A DNA stretch of 12,799 nucleotides from assembly GCA_020024735.1 (NCBI GenBank), contig JAHHTI010000026.1, positions 1 through 12,799 of the forward strand, given 5' to 3'. Made by a program: the position numbers and the translations under genes. This document shows positions 1 to 7,159 of the stretch, in pieces (position 1 is the first letter of the stretch; every line of letters starts with the position of its first letter). The notes beneath the pieces are model-generated. The model did no database searches, was not told the origin of the DNA, and was given only the letters and a program-made list of their open reading frames with translations. The stretch is from Mycoplasmataceae bacterium (GTDB lineage Bacteria > Bacillota_I > Bacilli_A > Mycoplasmatales > Mycoplasmoidaceae).

Positions 1-2154
1 AATTTGTTTCAACCATTTGTCAATGTTTTGAGGCATAATATGTTCAGTAGATGGAAATGTTCTTTGAACAGATTCTCCAATACCAGTTATAGATTCTGTC
101 ATACAATCTTCTGTAAGCATTAACAAAGGCAATACTTGTGTTTCTTTTAAATTTTCTTCTAAGGCTACCTTAAATTTTTCATAAGAATAAGGAGAATTAG
201 AATCACACGCTTCTTCTATTAAAGAAATACCATAACTACATAATTCTTTTAACGAATTATAATTTTTATAGTTAATATACATTTGGTGAGCAATTTCTAT
301 TATTTTTCTCTTTATTCCACTATCACCTTGAATTGTAATAATTTGGGTTCTTATTAAGAATTTACTCATTTCCAATAATAGTCTTTGAACATATTGAAAA
401 TCTTCCTTGGTAAATTCTAATTTTTTATCATATACTTTTAAGTCATCTCTAATTTTGATTTTAAATTTATTCTCAATTCAAAGTTTAATTATGTATACAA
501 AATATACAAAATGTTTTTTCTTTTTGGCATTTGTTATATATTGAACTTTATCACCTGCCTTGAAATAATTTATAATATCATTTGTTGAGTTAGAATCTAT
601 GATAGTTTTATAAATTTTAATAAAACTTTCTATCTCATCTAATAATGAATAAAATTCATTTTCTGAATAACTTTTTTCAGAAATATTAAAAAATTCATTC
701 AAACTATTTTTGATTGTTGAAAATTGTTCATGTCTTTTACTTGAAATTTCAACTCCTTCACTAATCTCAGCTATTGAGGAATAAAATTCAAATAGATTCT
801 CTACTTTGTCAAAAAGACCGTGGTTACTTAACATTGAATTGTATCTTTTTGCAATAGCTTCTTCCTTGCTATTCAAGAAGTCTTCATTAGCTAAATTGAA
901 TATATAATTTTTAATAAGGTCATTTACGTGTAATTCAACGCCTTTTGAATTTAAATTTTCAAAAATTTCCATTTCGCAATTCATAGGATATTTTCTGCTA
1001 TCAAAATTGATACCTGCAACTACAAATTGATTTAAGAAAACTCTTATAAACAATTCTATATCATATGGATTATTAAATTCTTCATCAAGTTTCTTATAGA
1101 ATAAATAATAATTTTTGAAAAAATTATTTTTAGAAGTAGAACTATCATTTAATTTTTTTTCTATATCTTTTATGTTACTTATAACTGATCTAAAAGCACT
1201 GTTATTTTCACTTGTTCCGCCTGGATTTCAAATGTATTCTACTAATTCCCCATTATTTCATATTGGTTCTAATCAATCAATATCATCAATATTTTTTTTA
1301 TACTTATGTATTAATAAATCTCTTGTTGCACAAATAATAATTATTGATGTTGTGATTCTTTGTTGACCATCTATAATTTTAATTTTATTTTTCCCATAAT
1401 TTGTTGTCGCAGCTTCCTTCTTTTGAGCAATGGTACCGAAATAATGAGATTTTAAGTCTTTAGTTCTACTTTTTATATCATTAAATAAAACTCTAATATT
1501 TTCTTCAGTCCATTCATATTTTCTTTGATAAATAGGAATTTTTAATTGTGATTGAGGTATTGTTAATCATTCTCGGATTGTATTTTGATTAATAATTAAA
1601 TCATTGTCTATATTAGTGCATTCATCCATTTTTTTATGAATAATAGCTACAACATTATCATTTTTTTTAATATCATTAGCAGTTAAATAGACATTAGGAT
1701 CAAAATCAAAAGTATCAGTCTTTTCATCACCAAATAAATTAATAAAAATTGAGTATAGATTTTTTAATTGTGAAACTATATCTAAAGCAGTTAATTCATA
1801 TTTAAATGCTTCTGTTTGAGCATGACTTTCAGTGTTAGTTGTAATTCTTATTCCATTTGCTACATTGAAAAAAACTTTAGATTTAATTTTTCCAGATCAT
1901 TTAATGTAATCCAGGGAAGCTTTTAGTCCTTTTTCTTTATATTCATCAAGAGATTCTGGCTCATATTTATCGAAGTATGTAAGAATAATATATTCAAGAA
2001 CTTTTCTAATCTTATTTAAACAAGAATCATATTCATGTTGAGCCAACAATTTTTCAATTGATGATAATGTTTCAATAATTTGATTTTTTCACTTACTTTC
2101 AAATGCTTCTGATTCAACAAATTGAAAATTCTTTTTTAATTTCCCTACAGTCAT
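1..2154 (-). CDS. DUF4145-like + DUF262/DUF1524 (GmrSD-type) nuclease, 3' end outside window
   Basis: The frame is open for 718 codons with UGA as Trp and leaves the left edge without a stop. Seen: residues 206-215 read IPIYQRKYEW and 260-269 IIDGQQRITT, the two DUF262 signatures of a ParB-like NTP-binding/hydrolysing fold. A later segment, ENLNSKGVELHVNDLIKN, is also typical of DUF262. At the cut edge EHIMPQ (His705) begins the DUF1524 His-Me/HNH nuclease motif; its remaining catalytic residues lie outside the window. Known: DUF262-DUF1524 proteins (GmrS/GmrD, BrxU, SspE relatives) are NTP-dependent restriction nucleases, several acting on modified DNA. Residues 1-160 are an extra helical domain. 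RKVLEY near 50-55 and R103-x7-H111 with N107 fit the DUF4145/HEPN-like pattern. The ATG at 2154 overlaps the stop of the upstream gene (TAATG) and has GAGG six bases before it. Inference: effector of a restriction cassette with the upstream methyltransferase. Confidence 0.88.
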
Positions 2155-2669
2155 TATTTACCTCACAATTCCTTAACCATTCTCACAAAAACTTCATCAA
2201 TATATATGTTTTTTTCGAACTCACCCGTTTCTTTATCTATTGCTTCGTTAGTTAATACATCATCACGAGTTCTTATAATATCGCTAGAAATATCAACACC
2301 TGACAATCTTAATATTTTAATTAAAATAGTGTTTCTATACATATTAATATTTTCATCATTGGACGATACTAATAGAATTCCTTTACAATGTTCTAATAAT
2401 TCATTTTTACTAAGTGAAGGAATTATTTTTAATAAAATGTCATTCTTTTTAATAAAAAAACCTAATGATATTCAACATTGGATATTTTGTCTAAAAGTTG
2501 CATCTGAATTTGCACTAAAAACTACTTCTCCCTTATAAAAAATTTTGTAATCAATAATTTCAAAACTATCAAATTGTTCATAAACATTAAAACAATTTAA
2601 ATAGTTATTTATGTAAGCATTGGGATTTGTGCCAATCTTAGTAAATCTTGTCGCTTTAATATCCTTCAT
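2154..2669 (-). CDS. hypothetical protein, 171 aa, between methyltransferase and DUF262 nuclease
   Basis: I do not recognise this protein. The 172-codon frame needs one UGA as Trp at codon 66 and another near the C-terminus (the last residues are ELWGK). It starts with MKDIKATRF and has no signal peptide or membrane segment, so it is probably cytoplasmic. A central stretch, CWISLGFFIKKNDILLKI, has an alternating hydrophobic pattern that could be a winged-helix or beta-hairpin region, but this is a guess. No PD-(D/E)xK, HNH or Walker motif is evident. The start is well defined: AAAGGAG lies four bases before the ATG, and the gene begins 14 nt inside the end of the methyltransferase frame. Its stop shares one base with the nuclease start codon. 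This tight packing argues that it is a functional partner, for example a specificity, restriction or regulatory subunit. Confidence 0.75.
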
Positions 2670-3445
2670 AATTCTCCTTTAAATATTTAATCGACTGTTG
2701 AAGAATATCTTTTATAAGTTCTGATGGTATAGAACTTCTTTTGCTATAAGAACCTTTGGCCATATGGTCATTATTCCCTTTAACATTAGTTTTCTTTAAA
2801 TTTAATTTGATACAGCTTTTAAAAATCGTCGCTTTTTTTGAAAAATTTTTATCATAACTTGAGTAATGGGCTAAATTCTCTATGCCTTCAAAACCTCAAT
2901 GATTTCTTTGAAACTCTCACGTTTTAGAAGTCTGTGGATTTTCAATCACTCATACTTTTGGTTGAAAGTAATAAATAACTTCAATAACCCCCCCCCAGTG
3001 TACTTTCTCCGACAAGTCGGCTTCTTTCTTTTTGAATGAAACTTCTTAATTTTACAGGATGACAGTTTTCATTGTATTTTTTGTAATATTCATAGTTCAT
3101 TACAACTCAATTCCCTTTTTTGTCTATCTTTCTAAACATACGACCACCACAATCAGCACAACTTCAAGATTCACAAGGTGGTGAAGCTAAAATGATATCT
3201 GGTTTGCCATATTTCTTTTCTTTTTCTTTTAGTTCCTTGATCAAATTGCTATTGTTTAAACTTAAATCAATGCGATGATAAAAGAATTTATCACTTTTAG
3301 TTAAATGTACATCATTAATTCCCATTGAATGCACTTCAACGTTTTCATCTTGAAAATATTTTTGAATAGCATTTTTATAAGATGACTCCGCATCATCATA
3401 TAAAGCTCATATAATTATTCTTTTTAAATCTTTTTTGCTTTTCAT
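2656..3445 (-). CDS. C5-cytosine-type DNA methyltransferase, frameshifted at a G9 tract (phase OFF)
   Basis: From the ATG at 3445 the frame carries DIILASPPCESWS. This is the motif IV Pro-Cys of cytosine-5 DNA methyltransferases, with the candidate nucleophile at Cys91. After a run of nine G (2988-2996 on the plus strand, as C) the frame ends at a TAA (2924-2926). That gives a 173-aa product whose last 21 or so residues are unrelated. Removing one G restores a clear continuation, FQPKVWVIENPQTSKTW, containing motif VI (ENP, residues 168-170). It runs to TAA at 2656-2658, for 262 aa in total. Motif I is not the classical FxGxG; the start reads RIIIWALYDDAESS, as in divergent phage-type enzymes with ENP instead of ENV, so the family call rests on motifs IV and VI. 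Inference: a phase-variable methyltransferase captured OFF. A sequencing or assembly error in the run, or a decayed gene, is the alternative. Confidence 0.8.
2674..2680 (-). promoter_or_regulatory. Shine-Dalgarno of the 171-aa gene
   Basis: AAAGGAG lies inside the 3' end of the methyltransferase frame, four bases before the ATG at 2669. It fixes the start of the small gene and could allow initiation even when the methyltransferase frame is OFF. Confidence 0.7.
2988..2996 (-). repeat. G9 homopolymer tract inside the methyltransferase gene
   Basis: Nine C on the plus strand (nine G in the coding strand) lie in a very AT-rich gene, straight after codon 149. G8 or G11 would keep the downstream ENP frame; G9 does not. 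Homopolymeric G/C tracts are classical slipped-strand switches in bacteria. A short inverted repeat, CCGAC-AA-GTCGG, sits 13 bases to the right on the plus strand. Confidence 0.9.
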
Positions 3446-3455
3446 ACTATTAATA

Positions 3456-3461
3456 ATTATA
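3456..3461 (-). promoter_or_regulatory. -10 box (TATAAT) of the methyltransferase cassette
   Basis: A perfect TATAAT on the minus strand is followed by only 10 bases before the ATG at 3445. No Shine-Dalgarno is present between them. A start of transcription 6-7 bases after the box would leave a leader of about 3-5 nt. No convincing -35 is seen. Confidence 0.55.
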
Positions 3462-3500
3462 TACTGGTGTAGATATATTCAGCAGATTAAACAGCATTCT

Positions 3501-3516
3501 TATTGATGTATCAATA
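3501..3516. repeat. perfect 16-bp inverted repeat upstream of the methyltransferase
   Basis: TATTGAT-GT-ATCAATA is a 7-bp stem with a 2-base centre, about 40 bases upstream of the methyltransferase -10 box and 19 bases past the end of the ATPase gene. Such compact dyads are typical operator shapes. A second dyad, GGCAA-TTAC-TTGCC (3521-3534), lies next to it directly after the ATPase stop and could be a weak processing or termination hairpin; it has no U-run. Confidence 0.4.
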
Positions 3517-3534
3517 AATTGGCAATTACTTGCC

Positions 3535-4803
3535 TTATGGTCTTAGCATTGTATAAGGGATTACAAAAGTACCATTCTTAGTTGTATAGCATCTATTACC
3601 AGCTGTAATAATTACTCTAAATGCTTCTTTAGGGATTTCTTCTTTAGAATTCTTAGTTTCAAATGATTTATAAAAATTTTCTAATCTATTATCTTCTTTT
3701 TCAAAATCAAAGTTTCTTAATTTAATTTCAATAATTCCTCATGTCCCTTGACCTATTTCCATAATAATATCTATCTCTTTATCGTTTTTATCCCGGTAAA
3801 AATATAATTCTGCACCAATTGCTTCTGCATAGGCATACAAATCTTTAACAACTAAATTTTCAAAATATAGTCCTAATGTATTCAAATCTTTTAATGCTTT
3901 TTCTTTATTGTAGATTCCTAATGTATATAATCCAAGAGAAGGATCACATAAATATATTTTTGGTTTAGTTTGCATCTTGGTTTTAGAACGGAAGTTAATT
4001 GGAGACCAAGGCTTAACTTTAAATGTAATATCTAATGAATCTAATATTTCTAGATATTTATCAACAGTTCTACAATTTAAATTGGTATCAGCAACAATTA
4101 TTGAATTAGATATTTGTGTAGCATTATTCCTTGCAATAGAATAAAAAACTTTTTCAAAATTTTCTTTTGAATTACTTAAATGATTGATTTTTTCAGTATC
4201 GGTATCAATAATAGAATCAATATATGATTTATAGAAGTTTTTATTGTATTCATAATTTTCTGCACGAATTTTAGGTCATCCACCTAATAACATATAATCA
4301 ACAATATCTATCATTGCAAATTTTGACATTCCACTAACGTTTTCTATTTTCCCTTCAAATAAATCCTTTAATGAATATTGAGTTTCTTCAGGATATAGTT
4401 CATAAAAAGTTAAGGTACTCATTTTAATTGGCATTATTCTTCCTGCACCTGAATGAATTATCTTTTTTCTTTCTGTTGGTGTAGATGAACCCGTTAGAAT
4501 ATATTGCCCATTAGCACCTTTTGATAAATCAACTAAAAATCTTATTTTATCTCATACTCTTGGACATATTTGTCATTCATCAATTAAACGTGGTTTTTCA
4601 CCTAAGAAAATAACATTTTTTTCTATTGTATCGTCTAAGATTTGCTCATTACTTTCCCCTAATTCTTGCATATAATATTCGCTTTTAGATAATTTCTTAG
4701 CTAAAAATGTTTTACCAGATCATTTAGGGCCTTTCACTTGAATAGCACCCATAATTTTTAATCCATCTTTTAATTGTTTTTCTTGTAATCTTTTTATTTC
4801 CAT
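3535..4803 (-). CDS. AAA ATPase with C-terminal DUF4143 domain
   Basis: A 422-aa protein with UGA read as Trp at several sites. Seen: Walker A GPKWSGKT at residues 25-32; Walker B RLIDEW with Asp75-Glu76; then ILTGSS, the sensor-like motif usual in this family (cf. LTGSqqf); then LGGWPKI. The C-terminal half carries KIYLCDPSLGLYTLGI, LYFENLVVKDL, and YRDKNDKEIDIIME...IIEIKL. This last resembles a PD-(D/E)xK-like core (D..E.K) seen in DUF4143. The total length matches the family (roughly 400-450 aa). Known: these AAA+DUF4143 ATPases are widespread in bacteria and archaea, often as solitary and horizontally mobile genes, and their role is unresolved. It is transcribed away from mnmG, with its own promoter and an array of repeats upstream. 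I see no partner gene in the same operon; the methyltransferase downstream has its own -10 box. The ATG at 4803 directly follows a promoter and is the best start. Confidence 0.9.
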
Positions 4804-4810
4804 ATTTTAT

Positions 4811-4838
4811 ATTATATATAAAAAGCTTTTGAATACAA
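4811..4838 (-). promoter_or_regulatory. promoter of the AAA/DUF4143 gene
   Basis: TATAAT occupies 4811-4816 on the minus strand, seven bases before the ATG at 4803. A weak -35 candidate, TTGTAT (4833-4838), lies 16 bp upstream of it and falls inside the first copy of the 23-bp array. With transcription starting about seven bases after the box, the mRNA would begin at or within a base or two of the start codon. No Shine-Dalgarno is present. Confidence 0.5.
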
Positions 4839-4918
4839 AAAAAACCTAAGGAGCAATACAAAAAAAACCTAAATACTAATACAAAAAAAACCTAAAGTAT
4901 AATACAAAGAAAACCTAA
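4832..4918. repeat. four 18-bp A-tract repeats at exact 23-bp spacing (candidate operator array)
   Basis: The unit AATACAAAAAAAACCTAA begins at 4832, 4855, 4878 and 4901. The first three copies are identical and the fourth has one A-to-G change. The 5-bp spacers (GGAGC, ATACT, AGTAT) are unrelated, while the 18-bp units are conserved. That pattern is expected for protein-binding sites and not for simple slippage. The first copy overlaps the -35 region of the ATPase promoter, and the array runs away from it towards mnmG. Each unit has an A8 tract (A3GA4 in copy 4), so the segment may also be bent. It is not a CRISPR: the spacers are far too short. Confidence 0.85.
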
Positions 4919-5164
4919 TAGAAAACATCACTTTTTTTCTCAAATTTATATAATGTAAAACTTGTAGAACAATAGAATCAATTTCTAATATTTTTGTAAA
5001 TACATAATTGCAAACAACTAGTGATAGTTTACAAATAATCTAAATAACAAATTGTTTGAATTTCAGAGAGATAATCAACAATGATTTAATCAATTATTTG
5101 CCTTATCAATACTTAAAATATAAGCATTCATTGCATAATGTTAGATATTATAAGGATTAGAGTT
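4919..5164. other. non-coding spacer between the repeat array and mnmG
   Basis: No convincing ORF or RNA gene is seen. It contains an isolated TATAAT (4949-4954, plus strand) without a good -35. It also has an 8-bp inverted repeat, TTTGTAAA (4993-5000) with TTTACAAA (5028-5035), arms 27 bases apart. Otherwise it is AT-rich and featureless. The AAGGA at 5152-5156 is too far (24 bases) to be the mnmG ribosome site. Confidence 0.5.
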
Positions 5165-5170
5165 TATAAT
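5165..5170 (+). promoter_or_regulatory. -10 box (TATAAT) of mnmG
   Basis: A perfect TATAAT ends 10 bases before the ATG at 5181. Transcription from about 5176-5178 would give a leader of only 3-5 nt, and no Shine-Dalgarno is near the start. This supports a nearly leaderless mRNA. No recognisable -35 is present. Confidence 0.5.
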
Positions 5171-5180
5171 CTATGTGATT

Positions 5181-7022
5181 ATGAAAAATTATGATGTTAT
5201 TGTAATAGGTGCTGGACACGCAGGTTTAGAAGCTGCTTTTGGATGTGCTAAACAAAATCTAAAAGTTGCCTTAATTACTCTTAATGAAGATACTGTTGCA
5301 TTAACTCCTTGCAATCCTTCGATTGGTGGGCCAGCCAAGGGAGTAGTTGTGAGAGAAATTGATATTCTAGGTGGGATGCAAGGATTAGCAGCTGACCACG
5401 CACAACTACAAATGAAAATGCTAAATACATCCAAAGGTCCTGGTGTTTGGGCACTACGAGCTCAAATTGATAAAGTGCAATACCATAAATGATTTTTAGA
5501 ACAATTACATCAAAATAAAATGATTGATTTGATTATTGATGAAGTTACTGCTTTAAACGTACAAGACAAAACTATCACAGGAGTTATTACAAAGAAAAAC
5601 AATATTATCAATGCTCCGTATGTCATTATTACTACCGGTACTTATTTAAAATCACTTACTTACCGTGGAGTAAATCCTGTAGATGAAGGACCAGACGGAT
5701 TAGAAAATAGTAACTTCCTTTCCTCATCTCTAAAAGAATTAGGTTTTCAATTAATTCGTCTAAAAACAGGAACACCACCAAGAATTCTAAAAGATTCCAT
5801 TGATTACTCTAAAATGAAAATTGAAGGTGGTAGTGATAAGAAATTATGTTTTAATCACTTCCAACCACTTTATATGGATTACAAAGACCAATTACCTTGT
5901 CATATAGTTTATACAAATGCCAAAACTCATAAAATCATTAATGAAAACTTGAAAAAATCAGCAATGTATAGTGGAGTTATTAAATCCATTGGTCCTAGAT
6001 ATTGTCCTTCCATTGAAGATAAGATAGTAAAGTTTAGTGATAAACCACGACATCAAATCTTTGTAGAACCTGAATCGTTATCATTAGATACAATGTATTT
6101 AGGCGGTTTTTCAACTTCAATGCCCATTGATGTACAAGAACAAATGATTCGTTCATTAGAAGGCTTAGAAAATTGTGTTATTAAAAAGTTTGCCTATGCG
6201 ATTGAATATGATGCGATTGATCCAACACAATTATATAAAACATTAGAAACTAAACTGATTAAGAATTTATTCTTTGCTGGACAAATTAATGGAACTTCAG
6301 GTTATGAAGAAGCAGCTGCTCAAGGTTTAATTGCTGCAATTAATGTAGGATGCAAACATTTTGGAAGAGAACCATTAATTTTAAAAAGAAGTGAATCTTA
6401 TATTGGAGTAATGATTGATGATATTACTACTAAAGGAGTAATGGAACCATATCGTTTATTAACATCACGGGCAGAACACCGTTTATATTTAAGAAATGAT
6501 AACGCAGATGAACGATTAATGGAAATCAGTCACTATCATCATATGGTTTTAGAAGAACAATACCAAACATATTGCAAAATGCTTACAACAATGCAAACTA
6601 TTTACCAAATGTTGAATAGTAAAACCATCGGGATGTTTAAAGAACTAGCTCACGGAAATAAAAAAACTAATCTTTCACTTTATGACTATTTAAAAAGACC
6701 AGAAAATTCGATTAGAGATGTAATCAAATACTTAGATATCCCCGAAATGGATATTAGTGAAGAACTATTAGATAAAATTGATATTAATATTAAATTTGAA
6801 GGATACATCAAGAAACAAGAAGAAGAAATTAATAAAATCTCTAAACTATATGAATATCAACTTGACGAAATTGTAGATTATAAGGTAATTCCTAATCTTT
6901 CCTTAGAAGCAATTGATAAATTAAACCGTATTAGACCTCACGACTTAGACCAAGCTTCGAGAATTAGTGGTATCAATATCAGTGATATTATTAATATTAA
7001 GTTTTATTTTGACAAGGAATAG
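5181..7022 (+). CDS. mnmG: tRNA uridine-5-carboxymethylaminomethyl modification enzyme MnmG (GidA)
   Basis: A 613-aa FAD protein, close to the usual 620 or so. With MnmE it installs the carboxymethylaminomethyl (or related) group at C5 of wobble U34 of tRNAs, in the cytoplasm. Seen: N-terminal dinucleotide-binding GAGHAG (residues 10-15); CNPSIGGPAKG with Cys44; ALRAQIDK; TGTYLK; KTGTPPRI; YCPSIEDKIVKF with Cys275; HQIFVEPES; GYEEAAAQGL; and TSRAEHRLYLRNDNAD. Cys44 and Cys275 match the two conserved cysteines of the E. coli enzyme (47 and 277). Codon 104 is UGA and must be Trp (HKWFLEQ); reading it as a stop would split the gene after 103 residues. The ATG at 5181 gives the canonical start MKNYDVIVIG. 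A GTG two codons earlier is in frame but less likely. It stands alone, divergent from the ATPase. Confidence 0.97.
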
Positions 7023-7041
7023 CAGGTAGTAAATATATTTT

Positions 7042-7066
7042 ATATATTTATATTCTATAAATATAT
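7042..7066. terminator. AT-only 11-bp hairpin after mnmG
   Basis: ATATATTTATA-TTC-TATAAATATAT is a perfect 11-bp inverted repeat with a 3-base loop, starting 20 bases after the mnmG stop. It has no G:C pairs and no clean U-run, so it would be a weak terminator. It could instead be a structural element upstream of the poly(A) promoter. Confidence 0.35.
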
Positions 7067-7113
7067 GATTAAACTTTTAACTAACAGTAGCAGAACTATC
7101 TAAAAAACCATTC

Positions 7114-7130
7114 AAAAAAAAAAAAAAAAA
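7114..7130 (+). repeat. A17 tract upstream of the surface operon promoter
   Basis: Seventeen consecutive A lie 29 bases before the lipoprotein ATG and five bases before a TATACT -10 box. The tract therefore occupies most of the -35 to -10 interval. Known: poly(A) tracts in this position switch transcription of mycoplasma surface lipoprotein genes such as Mycoplasma hyorhinis vlp by length change. It is the longest homopolymer in the window. Confidence 0.85.
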
Positions 7131-7135
7131 CCGTG

Positions 7136-7153
7136 TATACTAGAAACGAAGGG
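7136..7153 (+). promoter_or_regulatory. -10 box and ribosome site of the lipoprotein-protease operon
   Basis: TATACT (7136-7141) is a five-of-six match to the -10 consensus. GAAGGG (7148-7153) is a Shine-Dalgarno six bases before the ATG at 7160. Transcription from about 7148 would just include the ribosome site, so an additional start further upstream cannot be excluded. No clear -35 is visible; the poly(A) tract occupies its expected place. Confidence 0.5.
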
Positions 7154-7159
7154 CTATCT

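Noticed and set aside
1292..1299. T8 run in the nuclease gene (A8 in the coding strand) as a further phase switch
   Set aside because: The frame is intact on both sides, and short A/T runs of this size are common in such AT-rich coding DNA.
2206..2538. Plus-strand open frame opposite the 171-aa gene and the nuclease start, and a similar one at 1115-1366
   Set aside because: Both are antisense shadows of well-supported minus-strand genes and lack their own start signals or recognisable domains.
3521..3534. Rho-independent terminator after the ATPase gene
   Set aside because: The stem is only 5 bp and no U-run follows on the minus strand; it is noted only as a dyad.
4832..4918. CRISPR array
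   Set aside because: Spacers are only 5 bp, there are just four units, and no cas gene is present.
3523..5106. A 16-base direct repeat with one mismatch (CAATTACTTGCCTTAT at 3523, CAATTATTTGCCTTAT at 5091) flanking the ATPase gene, as possible attachment sites of a mobile element
   Set aside because: In an AT-rich 12.8-kb window many 15-of-16 matches are expected by chance. There is no longer shared flank and no integrase or transposase between them.
4919..5164. tRNA or other small RNA gene in the spacer before mnmG
   Set aside because: No cloverleaf, T-loop GTTCRA-type motif, or strong GC-containing stem is visible.
5490..5492. Frame break or premature stop in mnmG
   Set aside because: The codon is UGA, read as Trp in this code. 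The conserved sequence continues in the same frame.
7133..7159. Upstream GTG start for the lipoprotein
   Set aside because: It would place residues before the basic start of the signal peptide and begin inside the promoter. The ATG at 7160 has GAAGGG at the right distance and gives a normal lipoprotein signal.
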